Below, piece after piece: positions 1 through 13,553 of a stretch of 64,000 bases of DNA. The notes under the pieces are model-generated. The model had not been told where the DNA came from and searched no databases. It saw only the letters and a program-made list of their open reading frames with translations. Origin of the DNA: Umbelopsis ramanniana AG (taxonomy: Eukaryota; Mucoromycota; Umbelopsidomycetes; Umbelopsidales; Umbelopsidaceae); assembly GCF_025399195.1 (NCBI RefSeq), contig NW_026252087.1, forward strand, positions 62,001-126,000, read 5' to 3'. Numbering within the stretch: position 1 is the first letter of the stretch; every line of letters starts with the position of its first letter. Made by a program: the position numbers and the translations under genes.

Positions 1-421
1 TCTTGACAGCGGGCACCTTATCAGCCTGCAATTCCAAGAGGTCAGCTAGAAAACCCATCATATAGGGTTCAGCTTGACGTTCACAAGCATGGTTGATGAT
101 AGCAGCGATCAGAGCGACTGCGGCCTGGCGAGCATTGGCGTTCTTCTTATTGTTCAGTTCAGTAGAAATGGTGTTTAAAATACCAAAGTCTTGAAGAGAG
201 AGGACGCCGTGACGGTCGATATAGCGAGCAAGCCCCTCGGCGGCAGAGCTACGCTCATCGTCGGTGGTGGCAGCAAAGAGCTCGTCACGGAGCTCCTTGG
301 CCTTGTTGATCTCTTCCCCAGATACGGATTTGGAGGAATTTGCAGCCAAAGCGGCTGACTTCTTGGACCCAGTTTCGGACTTGTTCAGCTTGTTGTTCAT
401 GGTAGCGGGTGAAGCGGGCAT
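1..421 (-). CDS. TEF3: Translation elongation factor 3 (EF-3), N-terminal part, cut by the window edge
   Basis: EF-3 is a fungus-specific ABC-F ATPase that binds the ribosome and helps release deacylated tRNA from the E site during elongation. The reading frame is open from an ATG at 421 (complement) to the window edge, giving 140 codons of a protein usually about 1,040 aa long. The first 35 residues are Ser/Lys/Ala-rich. They are followed by helical HEAT-type sequence containing 'ARQAAVALIAAI' and 'ERQAEPYMMGFLADLLE', which lines up with the yeast Yef3 N-terminal HEAT region (its 'VEPYIVQLVPAI' segment). The ABC domains lie outside the window. No intron is seen in this part. A second in-frame ATG seven codons downstream could also be used. 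The identification rests on the HEAT segment only, so it is good but not certain. Confidence 0.8.
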   Translation of the reverse strand, partial: MPASPATMNNKLNKSETGSKKSAALAANSSKSVSGEEINKAKELRDELFAATTDDERSSAAEGLARYIDRHGVLSLQDFGILNTISTELNNKKNANARQAAVALIAAIINHACERQAEPYMMGFLADLLELQADKVPAVK

Positions 422-527
422 GTTTTACGGCTGGACAGAGAAATGAAAGTGAGCGAGAAGGGGGAAAAGGTGAGAAGGGAAAAAAAAAAAGGTAAAGAAG
501 AAAAGTTTTCTCTATCGCATCCATCTC

Positions 528-537
528 TTTATATACG
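528..537 (-). promoter_or_regulatory. TATA-like element upstream of the EF-3 gene
   Basis: Read on the minus strand this is CGTATATAAA, about 107 bp upstream of the EF-3 start codon. A purine/pyrimidine-skewed leader (A-rich on the plus strand at 480-505) lies between them, as is common for highly expressed fungal genes. Confidence 0.45.
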
Positions 538-2965
538 CTTAAACCCTTGCCTAGAAAATTTCTCTTGTTCTTGCTGGTTTCACATCCAATAGTCGCTTTG
601 AAACCTCCTTTGGTTTTAGGGACACACTTGCAGTAAGCAATGATCGTCCACTCGCCATCGTGTTTTTGTTATCTCTGACCTACCAATCCGGTTATATTGC
701 TATGATGATGTGGTTGGGTGCAAGGAGCTGCTTGAGCGTTTTTTCTTCATTCTTCTATAGGCGTATGACTTCATTTTGCGCTTGAAACCAACACGCCACA
801 TGATTCGAAAGCCTATTGCTGTAAAGTAGAAATCCCCCAAATGAGAGCCAACCGATAGTATCGCCATTGACTGTCTTTCCCTCTATCTTTTACCTGGGGG
901 CGGTTATGCAAACGAGATGTTGAGTCTCTCATTACCCCACACGACGGATCTTTGGTGTTGCTGCCGGCTTTTGGTTGAAAAAAAGCACTATTACGTGCAC
1001 AGATAAGGTCAATTCCTATTCCCAGTATGGCAGTTCGCACACCTGCCAAGCTCTCAGGAAAACAAACCTGGCCAATCTCCGACTAGTAGCTTGAATGTTT
1101 TTGCTATGTTGGCTCCAACAACCGGCCAGCTCTATCTGATTGGTGAACCCTTCGCTCCATAGAGATGCAGGGATCCGGAATGGGTCCCTCCGAAAACAGC
1201 TCTGTTACGATTACAAACAAGTTATAGGTTGTTGCTTGGCCCATCCATACCTCATTTGGTTCCGATGGTTCTGAATAGGGGGGTGCCCATCGGCGTCACC
1301 TTGGGGGTGCCAGTAAATACTTTTTTGAGTTGGTAGACCGCTATGGGCTGAAATTTTCATGCAGAAACTTGATAGTGTGACATGACATACCTTGAATGAA
1401 TAGAGGAAACATCATCATTATTTCGCATGAAAACGCCTACGAATGTTCATTCACCCTCATTGTCGTCATTGGCCCTCATTCCCATCGCTTGGGCCATGGT
1501 TGCCAAAGTCCGTCGGAGTATGAAACCTGGTTTTATCCAACACCCGTAGTCTCATGAATAAGTTCAAATGCCTTCCTTCCGGCGAAGGCATCTAAGACCA
1601 TAGTCATGCCCAACTTGCCAAAGGAGGTAATAAATGCAGTGGGCGGATAAGGAAACTGTCAAGACAAGCGTCAACATTGGAGGGAATGAAAAAGGAAAGC
1701 GATCGAGGTCTGACCCCTTGGTTTAGGCAGGCTATCACGGTCCAAAGAGTTACCTGTAGAGATAGCAAAGGGTTTGATGGACTGATCCGTCAACCTGGAA
1801 GGACCACTTTCTTTGATCATCGAAATCATGCAGGTGGTTCACTCTCATTTGTTTGTTATTAAAAAAAATGACACACCAAAATTTTGTGCCTTCGTATCTC
1901 TCCTCCCATCAGCCGTGACTCTAATGAATGCGTATTGATGTATTATGCCAGGTTTTGTTTCTTTTGATGAACCATTTACCCTTCCTTGGTTGGTTAATGT
2001 ATGCAAACGAAAACTTCAGAATCAGAACACTAGTGATTTCTTCGGCTTTCGTAACACAGGAACAGAGGCAAGTAAAGAGACAAAACGAGTTCAAGGGATG
2101 CAGCACTTACGCCATGACAAAAGGGCTATTGGGGTCTAAAGTTTCAATATAGTGTACAATAGAAAATCGCGTTGCTGCAGACAAGAACTGAAGAAACATT
2201 GGTAAGCCTGCTGGTTGTGATAACAAACACCGGTGGGTTCCATTTACAAATCCATCTACCTTGTGACAGAAGGGAAGAACAAAACTGTCAACAGATCATG
2301 ATTCAGCAGTGAGCTTTTCGCTGTGTTACAGAACAGTAATATAGTATGCTACATAAACATGATGGTATTTGATTGATTTATCATTCCAAGAGTATCAGGT
2401 GTAGTGATCGACATCCTGCATTATTTTGCTCATCCTTAATACTCGCTTGTCACTCGCCAATGTCTCAAAAATCGCGTTGGCTACACACAGAAATGTTTGC
2501 TAAACTGTTCATCAAGACTGCCTCTCCTGATAGGTTGTAACCATTTCTGTGACATTAAGCTAACCCGAATGACAGCACCAGTAGCATGAACCCTAATATC
2601 AAGAAACGCCTACTCATCTGCTGTGATTGAAAACCACCTGTCTAAAGATCCTGGAAGGGCATTCTTGGTAGTACTGCAACCATGGTATTGCCAACTGGTT
2701 TGTGAGCATGGCTAAACATATCATTTACGCCAACGGTGGGTTCCACAAGCGTTACAATTCCAACTAAGCGAACCTAGCGAGTACGTAATATTCTGTTAAC
2801 AGAACGCTGCCCTCAAATCCTAGCTCTTTCATAGACAACATCTGGCACATTTTTGATATGTATGCACTTCTACCTGAAAATTCTTTCCTGAAAATTCTCA
2901 GCCATGTCTTTACACCAAAGAAGAGCTGTAATGGAATACCCTGACACTAAAATTGCCTTTTTTAG
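538..2965. other. Gene-free stretch between EF-3 and the Chs4-like gene
   Basis: About 2.4 kb without a supportable gene. Open frames here are under 80 codons, overlap each other on both strands and show no splice-linked continuation or recognisable domain. The left end is the EF-3 promoter and the right end is the promoter of the Sel1-repeat gene. I see no tRNA-like structure or long repeat. Confidence 0.5.
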
Positions 2966-3076
2966 ATGCTGTTTCCAAAACATGGCTCCAAAACGGTAAG
3001 TGAGAGCTGGTCAATAAAATAAAAATCGTGAGTGTCCCTGATACCGAGATCTTGTCTGTATGACCTTCCGATATAC

Positions 3077-5756
3077 ATGAGTTATTATTCACAGTTTCAA
3101 GCAAAAAAATTGACGGAATACTATGAAGCCCCAGCCGAACCAAATAGACTGCCCTTACAGCGACTTCACATATCCCATCCAGATGAATTTCCAGCCATGA
3201 AGCGTATGGTGTCTGTGCACGAACTGGACGTCAACGAGGAAGACCAGTTTTCAACGGTCAGTAGCGGTCGTAGTCAAGGCACCCCCAGCAAACGTCCATC
3301 CAAACCACTTCCCAAACCTCCTATGGAGCGTCAGGTTCAGCCACCATCCAATGCTATGTCGCCATTGACACTTCCGCAACAAGTATCGCCCATTATGCGC
3401 CAATCTAAACCTGTATATAATTCGATTTTTGGCTATAATCAAGCTGACAATACAGAGACATATACCAACGTGATCAATTCAAACTATGAAGCGCCTGCTC
3501 AGCTTGAACAGCCGAGTGTCAAATCTCGTCGCAGAAGTGTAAATACGGATCCAGTGCCAAACCCTCAATACTTGCTATCGCCTAATAATAACGACTACTT
3601 GGACTGTTCTGACGATGAAGCTGCATCTCTGTATTCCTATCACTCAGTGGTCAGTCATCAACGTTCCATAGCATCGAAACGGAGCATGGAGTTGGTGACG
3701 GAAATGCCAAATACGGACCAGCCGCCAAAAGCCGATGCAACCTCATGCATGTACGATGGAAAGGAAGATGGTTCAGAAGAACACAAGCTGCCTGAACTAG
3801 GTATAATGGGTGGTGGTTGGAATCTGCATATCAACAATCCGGAGAGCGACTATCAGTCAACGGCAAGCCAAACTCCTCCTAGTGAACCGCCAGTTTCACC
3901 ACAGGACTATAATCCTCCGCTACAGGAGAGTGGATATAAGGAGCAGAATGACACTCTATTCGTGGACCCTCTAACGGAAGCACCTCTCCGTTCAGTGTCA
4001 CCATTTTGGCAGCAAATTTCTCCGATGACACGGTCACCAAGTCAATTAGATTACTTTTTACAGCCCACCGTATTCTTGGATCCAACGCGCGTCGGAGCTG
4101 CTTCGCCTGTATCATCGATAGGAACCGCATCATTCACAGGGAGTTATCACCAGTACTCTGGTTCAGATTTTAGCTATGACACCAGACCAAACTCTCCTGG
4201 TTTGAATCTACACCATCCCTTTGTCAATACTGTTAACGAGATGAATGCACAGGATTATCGAAACAGTTGGGCTGGTCCTGAAGGGATTCAATCTATGAAC
4301 GCAGCCAAACAGCGCTCCTCAGTGCCTCCTCCGCCGGCTGCAACGGCAATAGACGAGTCTGTTAAAGAAAGTACCAAGTCACGCTACAGCATTGCCTCAC
4401 ACTCTCTTACCAATGATCCTGATACGATAAAGACCATGAGGCGGATGGCTAACCTTACCAAGGATCATAAAACGCAAACTGTTTATGCTTTGTATCTTCT
4501 TGAAGTATGCCAAATGCATGAAAAGGTGGGTGGAAGTGATCGCCCTATCTCGGCAACGCGACAAAGGTTGTTGCAGGAAGCTGTATACTGGATTGAGCGA
4601 CTTTCAAAAGAACGGCACGGGGAGGCTACGTACATCAAGGGTCTCTGGCATCAAAAAGGACTTCATGGCTATAAACAGAGCGAAGACAAAGCATACCGAA
4701 TGTGGCAGAGAGCAGCGAAAAGTGACCATGTCAAAGCGAAGTTCAAGCTCGCACAGTACCACGAGAGCAAGGGTAACAAAGGAAAAGCCGTTGCATACTA
4801 CAAATCTGCCACCGCCAAGGGAGGAGTGGAGCCTAATTTCGTAAGTGTAGGGTGATTAGGACTAGGGCTAGATTGTTTACACTGACACTATTTTACACGT
4901 CTGGTCAGAAAATGGCCCGAATTTTGCTGTATGGAGAGCTTGACCAAAAGCGAAATCTAAAGCTGGGCTTGGAGTACCTGCGACGGGCGGCTGATATGGC
5001 TGATGCAGGAACGCATGAACCCGCCTTCATCATGGCACAGATACTCACTGGAGAATTTAAGAAAGTCAATATACCCAAGTAAGTTGGAGCTGAGCAACCT
5101 TTGAGCTTACGGAAGTTTGAATAAACGCACATTGTTTCTAACACTGCACCACAGGGATTTAATCCATCCAGATACCGCGCTCGGTGTAAAATATTATCTT
5201 AAAGCCGCTCAACTGGGAAACGCTGATGCTTTGGACCGAATGGCTAAAGTTTGCCAATATGGAGAATTCGAACAACCATTGGATTTGACAGCTAGCTTTC
5301 GGTATTATGAAAAAGCAGCTGATCGGGGTCAATGTGAATCCATGCTCAATCTCAGCAAAATGTATCTGGAAGGACAAGCCGTCGAGTTAAATGAAGCATT
5401 GGCATTTAAATGGTGTGAACGCAGCGCAGCGTCCGGCTATGATCATGCTGAATTTGCATTAGGGTATGTATTTGTCACCGTGCATGTACATAAGAACGAT
5501 ATCGTCTAATATGTATATTATTTTTTCCAACAGCTACTATTATGAAATGGGTATCGGTGTTCCTGCAGACTACCCTCGTGCACTTGAATATTATGGCAAG
5601 GCAGCGACGAAGGGCAACGAAGCAGCTGCAGCAGCTCTTAATCAACAGGGTCAGGACAATGGGGGCAGCAAGGTTGTACACCATGTCATGAATAGATCTA
5701 GCAACGTGGCTGGCGGGGACGACAAGCGTAATTCAAAGGAGTGCACCATTATGTGA
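3077..5756 (+). CDS. SKT5: Chs4/Skt5-like chitin synthase III activator, Sel1 repeats and CaaX end
   Basis: Four exons: 3077-4840, 4909-5078, 5155-5463 and 5534-5756; 821 aa. The first ~430 residues are disordered and rich in Ser, Pro and Gln. The rest is a chain of Sel1 (TPR-like) repeats, for example 'YRMWQRAAKSDHVKAKFKLA', 'LEYLRRAADMADAGTHEPAF', 'FRYYEKAADRGQ' and 'LEYYGKAATKGNEAAAAAL'. The protein ends in C-T-I-M, a CaaX box for prenylation. Yeast Chs4/Skt5 has the same plan (disordered N-terminus, Sel1 repeats, terminal CVIM) and recruits and activates chitin synthase III at the plasma membrane. All splice sites are GTAAGT-like with CAG acceptors and keep the phase. The start is uncertain: a GTAAGT...CAG intron at 2996-3094 would join an ATG at 2966 in frame and replace the first few residues. 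Confidence 0.85.
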
Positions 5757-6134
5757 CAAAAAATCATGAATAATGGGAGAAATTTTTTATTTGGAAAATT
5801 TGTAGACATAAAGCATGGGACAGTCATTGTACAGAAACCCCCACTTTGCCATAGTAATAAAACCAAAAATGAATTCAATTGGCAGCAACAATATAGCAAT
5901 TGTTATGTTGTGATTTTTAATAGCCCTGCTCTGCTCTTTTGCACTTCATTATGTTATTGTCATGACTTTTGACCATTCTGAGCTTAGTCATTGTCATTAC
6001 TGGCGTCATGTGATTGCGGGGCAAGCAATTTCAGGCCGACATGTGAAAACTGGTAAGTATTGTATAAAGGTGAGCCCAGTGGGTTTAGAATTAGAAGCGC
6101 TGTGAATCTCTTTTCTTCTCCTCTAAAATCCAAC
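5757..6134 (+). promoter_or_regulatory. Intergenic region with the thiolase promoter
   Basis: The left part is AT-rich and is the 3' end of the Sel1 gene. The right part drives the thiolase: TATAAA at 6063-6068 lies 67 bp before the ATG at 6135. An inverted CGG...CCG pair separated by 16 nt (6017-6038) lies just upstream of it. Confidence 0.5.
6017..6038 (+). promoter_or_regulatory. Candidate oleate response element (CGG-N16-CCG)
   Basis: CGG at 6017-6019 and CCG at 6036-6038 face each other with 16 nt between, 97 bp upstream of the thiolase start and 25 bp upstream of its TATA box. Yeast oleate response elements bound by the Zn2Cys6 pair Oaf1/Pip2 have an inverted CGG pair with similar spacing. 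The finer consensus (T at +4 after CGG) is not matched, so this is only a candidate. Confidence 0.3.
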
Positions 6135-7511
6135 ATGGCTACTCAAAGACTCCAACAAGTCACTGCTCACCTCGCACCTTCTTTGGTCTCTGCTAGCAAG
6201 ATCGGCGTCAAGTCTCCTGAAGATGTCGTCGTTGTTTCTGCTCTCAGAACTCCCATCACCCGCGCTCGCAAGGGTGGTTTCAAGGATACTCTTCCTGAAG
6301 GTAAATGGTCATTAGCATTCATGTAGGTTGTTCCAGGGAAACTAATTCTTTGTTGCGTTCAGAAATGCTCTCTGCTGTCTTCAAGGCCACTATTGAGAAG
6401 ACCAAGATCAACCCTGCTTTGATCGACGATATCTGTGTTGGCAACGTCTTGCCTGCTGGTGGCGGTGCCACTGCTGCTCGTATGGCCGCTCTTCACGCTG
6501 GTTTCCCTGAGACCACCTCTATCAACACCACCAACCGTCAATGCTCCTCTGGTCTCCAGGCTTGCGTTCAGATCGCCACCGCCATTCAATCTGGTTTGAT
6601 TGAGGTCGGTATTGGTGCCGGTGTTGAGTCTATGACCCACAACTATGGTGCTGGCGCTATGGGTTCTACCTCTGAGAAGGTTGCTTCTGAATGCGAGGCT
6701 GCCGCTGACTGCCTTGTCCCCATGGGGTAAGTAAATTTCAAACAAAATTTCCGTCATGCGTACGTGATACTCATCGTCTTATTTTTTCAGTATTACCTCC
6801 GAGAATGTTGCCAAGGAGTTCCAAATTACCCGTGCTAAGCAAGATGCTTTCGCCGCTGCTTCTCACCAAAAGGCTGTTGCCGCTCAAAAGGCTGGTTTGT
6901 TCGATGCCGAAATTGTTCCCGTTAAGGTTGTCGTCACCGACAAGGAGGGTAACGAAAAGGAAGTCGTTGTTAAGAGTGATGACGGTGTTCGTCCCGGTAC
7001 CACTGCCGAATCCCTCGCTAAGCTCAAGCCTGCTTTCGACGAAGCCGGTTTCACCACCGCTGGTAACGCCTCCCAGGTTTCTGATGGTGCTGCCGCTGTT
7101 TTGCTCATGAAGCGCAAGACTGCTGAGAAGCTTAACTTGCCCATCATTGGAAAGTACATTACCTCCGCTGTTGCTGGTGTCCCTCCCCGCGTCATGGGTA
7201 TTGGACCGGCTTATGCTGTCCCCATCGCTGTTGAACGCGCTGGCATTAAGATCTCCGACCTTGACATTGTCGAACTCAACGAAGCCTTCGCCTCCCAAGC
7301 CGTCTACTGCGCTGAGAAGCTCAACATCCCCTTCGAGAAGATCAACCCCAAGGGTGGTGCTATTGCCTTTGGTCATCCTCTCGGATGCACTGGTGCCCGT
7401 CAGGTCGCCACCTTGCTTCCTGAGTTGAAGCGACAGGGCAAGAAGATTGGTTGCACTACCATGTGCATTGGTACTGGTATGGGCATGGCTGCCATCTGGG
7501 AAAGCGAGTAA
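6135..7511 (+). CDS. POT1: Peroxisomal 3-ketoacyl-CoA thiolase
   Basis: Three exons: 6135-6300, 6363-6726 and 6791-7511; 416 aa. It carries out the last step of peroxisomal beta-oxidation, thiolytic cleavage of 3-ketoacyl-CoA. Near the N-terminus is a textbook PTS2 peroxisomal signal, RLQQVTAHL (residues 5-13), matching R-L-x5-H-L and yeast Pot1 RLQSIKDHL. Active-site motifs are intact: the nucleophile Cys in 'NRQCSSGLQA', the 'NEAFASQAV' loop, the His in 'AFGHPLGCTGARQ', and the second Cys in 'CIGTGMGMA'. 'CLVPMGITSENVA' is typical of Pot1/ACAA1 rather than the cytosolic acetoacetyl-CoA thiolases. The codon use is strongly biased towards C-ending codons, suggesting high expression. This bias also creates a long meaningless open frame on the opposite strand. 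Confidence 0.95.
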
Positions 7512-7824
7512 ACTTATGTTCGCTATTATACCTGTTTGAAATATATATATATAAAGACCAAAAAAATATGCTGCCGCAAGAACATGCCAGCCGAACCTTT
7601 TTAAAAACCAACTCCTTTCAACGCTTGGGTCGTTTTCATAATAACAATAAACCCCACTTTTTGTAGTATATTTCTTTAATCTCATATGCTGTGTCTCATT
7701 GTTTTTTTTTTTTATAAAGTCTCAGTGTTTATTGGCATACACACGGTTTCCATGCAAGCTTATCCTAGATTACATGATGCATCAATCCTCGTAAGGTAAA
7801 AGCATGTATCCTTGTGCTTGTCAC

Positions 7825-11563
<3,739 letters not shown>

Positions 11564-12119
11564 TTAGAATGACAGGTCTGACATTTGCTTGGTCAAGGGT
11601 AAAGGCACGCGAACCAGGACTGGCGTGGCTGTTTCTTCTGTGGCCGCATCCACCTTTTTATCATCGGCACCTTCCTCCTCCTCTTCACCTTTAGGCTGCC
11701 TTGGCGCCACCATACTCATTGTTCTAAACACATGGTTCCAATTACTCAAGACGTCTGAAACAGCTATATGGGTACCAGTGTTAATATATGTTTGGAAGAA
11801 GCTGCACCGTTGACCACACATTACCTTGTGCTCCTCCAGCCAGACCTTCCATACTCTTGGCTAACTCGTCAAAGTAGCTAGCCATCTGAGCACTCATGTC
11901 TTTGATTTTAAGTAAATGCTCGAGTTCCCGAACCTTGTCCTGGATTTGTTGCATTTTTTCTGAATTTAAGCTTGATGAAACATTGGATGCGGCAAGGATA
12001 GCAGACGATTGATCTAGACCGGAATTCTGTTGTTCCTGTGATGGAGGCGGTTGTTTTTGTGCCGCTTGTTGCTGCTTTTTGCTAGATGGGTTCGCTGATG
12101 GCTTTGAACTTTGATTCAT
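11564..12119 (-). CDS. DAD2: DASH/Dam1 complex subunit Dad2
   Basis: Two exons (complement): 12119-11825 and 11763-11564; 164 aa. Dad2 is part of the ring-forming DASH complex that couples kinetochores to spindle microtubules. The first ~55 residues are a low-complexity Gln/Ser/Pro tail. The core (about 55-125) is helical: 'VRELEHLLKIKDMSAQMA', 'YFDELAKSMEGLAGGAQ', then across the splice 'AVSDVLSNWNHVFRTMSM'. This matches the Dad2 pattern of an N-terminal coiled coil followed by a 'VLxNWxNVxRxISM' block. The intron starts GTAATG and ends TATAG, and the codon split G|CT is preserved. The acidic end (Glu/Asp-rich, then 'LTKQMSDLSF') is not conserved in yeast. The protein is longer than most Dad2 proteins (about 130 aa), mainly from the tails. 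Confidence 0.8.
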
Positions 12120-13089
12120 TTAATGGTGAGTTGTACGCGTTGGAAATTGTTCGAGTTGTCGCGCTGGATGAAATTTGCGCTGGTGTGACGGCTAAATGCT
12201 TCGAGCACGATGGCTGCACCGCTGAGCTAGCTATGCGCTAGGCTATGGGCCGCTTGTATTTTATGATGATCTTGATAATAAGCAAGAAAACGGACCAGTA
12301 TTATGAGCACTTAAAAAAACATAGAGTTATGGGCTCGCCATACTGTTACATTCAACGCTCCAGTGAGGCTGAAGATATTCTCCCGGACTGCCTTCGAAAA
12401 CTAGCCAAGCGAAATTCCCTCGGCACTTTGCTGTATTCGACACACTGAATGATTACAATACTCCAGAGGTGAAAACGCATATCTTGGCCATAAGGCCCAT
12501 ATTACCTAAACGGATCCAGTAGCGTGAACAATGCCGACATTGTGAAACTGGCATATCGTACCCTTGAACTACATATTTTTAGCCACTGTACGCTGTCGCG
12601 GCTTTTTTTTATCGTCGCGCAGTATATCGTCGATCAAATAAGACGTTTGCTTGATTTCTTATGAACATCTGAGAGGGAAAAACATGATATTTTGTAGCCA
12701 GTAGTCATAAATCTGACCTCAAATTAGTGTAATGCAGCCGGGACAGGGTGTCAAATATGAAACCGAGCAGTAGCATGATGTTTCTTGACACGTAATACCG
12801 TCCGCCTTAAAGGTGAAAAATTCTAACAATATGGACCATGAACACATTGGATCTGACAGGCTGCTTCAAGTCACTAGGACTGCGCCACTATGACGAGCTT
12901 ACATCAGTTCCCTGAATGGCAATGACGGACATTGGGCCAACTTCCCATGAGCAGGCATATTTGTATAAACAACGATTTACTTCAACAGCAATCAAACGTA
13001 AAACAAGAATAAAATAAAAGACAATATGTCAAGCAGAAGAGAGCAAAGCATATTTACATTTGACTAAGGGAGGGGGGTAGGTTCATGAA
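12120..13089. other. Gene-free stretch between Dad2 and the 108-aa protein gene
   Basis: 970 bp holding the Dad2 promoter on the left and the 3' end of the next minus-strand gene on the right. Short frames, such as one at 12245-12448, show no domain or splice-linked continuation. Confidence 0.5.
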
Positions 13090-13553
13090 TTACTCGTTTC
13101 CTGTTCCCCGGTATGTCATATGGTTATGTTGTCTAGGTTGATTGTAATTACGCTGGCCACCAGTATTAGTGTTCTTAAAATCGTGTTTTGGGACAGTATG
13201 TTCTTGGTCTTGATGCATCTTCTTTGCAGCCTCAGCACGGCGCATGCGTTCAAATTCCTCGAACTTAGGGTCAATCATTTGTCCTTCGTCCTCAGCATCC
13301 ATCTCCACTTCTTCAGTAGGATCGCTATTGATGAAAATTGAAGTTTAGCACATTGATCGATGGACGTTGAGGCAGTATTTGCATAGTACTTACGCAGTCT
13401 TGAGTGGGACATTATGTGTTGGAGCCTTTACGCGTTTTCCGCCGACAATTTCTACAATAAGCAAGATGATGAGTCAAGCTGCATGAAATGATTTATGCTT
13501 AACAGATACAAGTACTTACGTGCGGGAGCGTGGTTTTCAAGTGGGTTGGGCAT
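13090..13553 (-). CDS. Small charged protein of unknown function (108 aa)
   Basis: Three exons (complement): 13553-13520, 13451-13394 and 13324-13090. All introns are GTAAGT...TAG and the phases (1, 2) join cleanly into one frame, which is the main reason to believe the gene. The protein begins MPNPLENHAPAQIVGGKRVK. It has an acidic centre ('EEVEMDAEDEGQMIDPKFEE'), a basic helical stretch ('FERMRRAEAAKKMHQDQ') and an Asn/Gln/His-rich end with 'YRGTGNE'. There is no signal peptide, membrane segment or Cys. It is probably a small disordered nuclear or cytosolic regulator. I do not recognise the family and assign no function. Confidence 0.65.

Noticed and set aside
6771-7685. A 304-codon open frame on the minus strand opposite the thiolase
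   Set aside because: It is the exact antisense of thiolase exon 3, kept open by the strong codon bias of that gene. It has a Ser/Gly/Thr-rich random composition and no domain.
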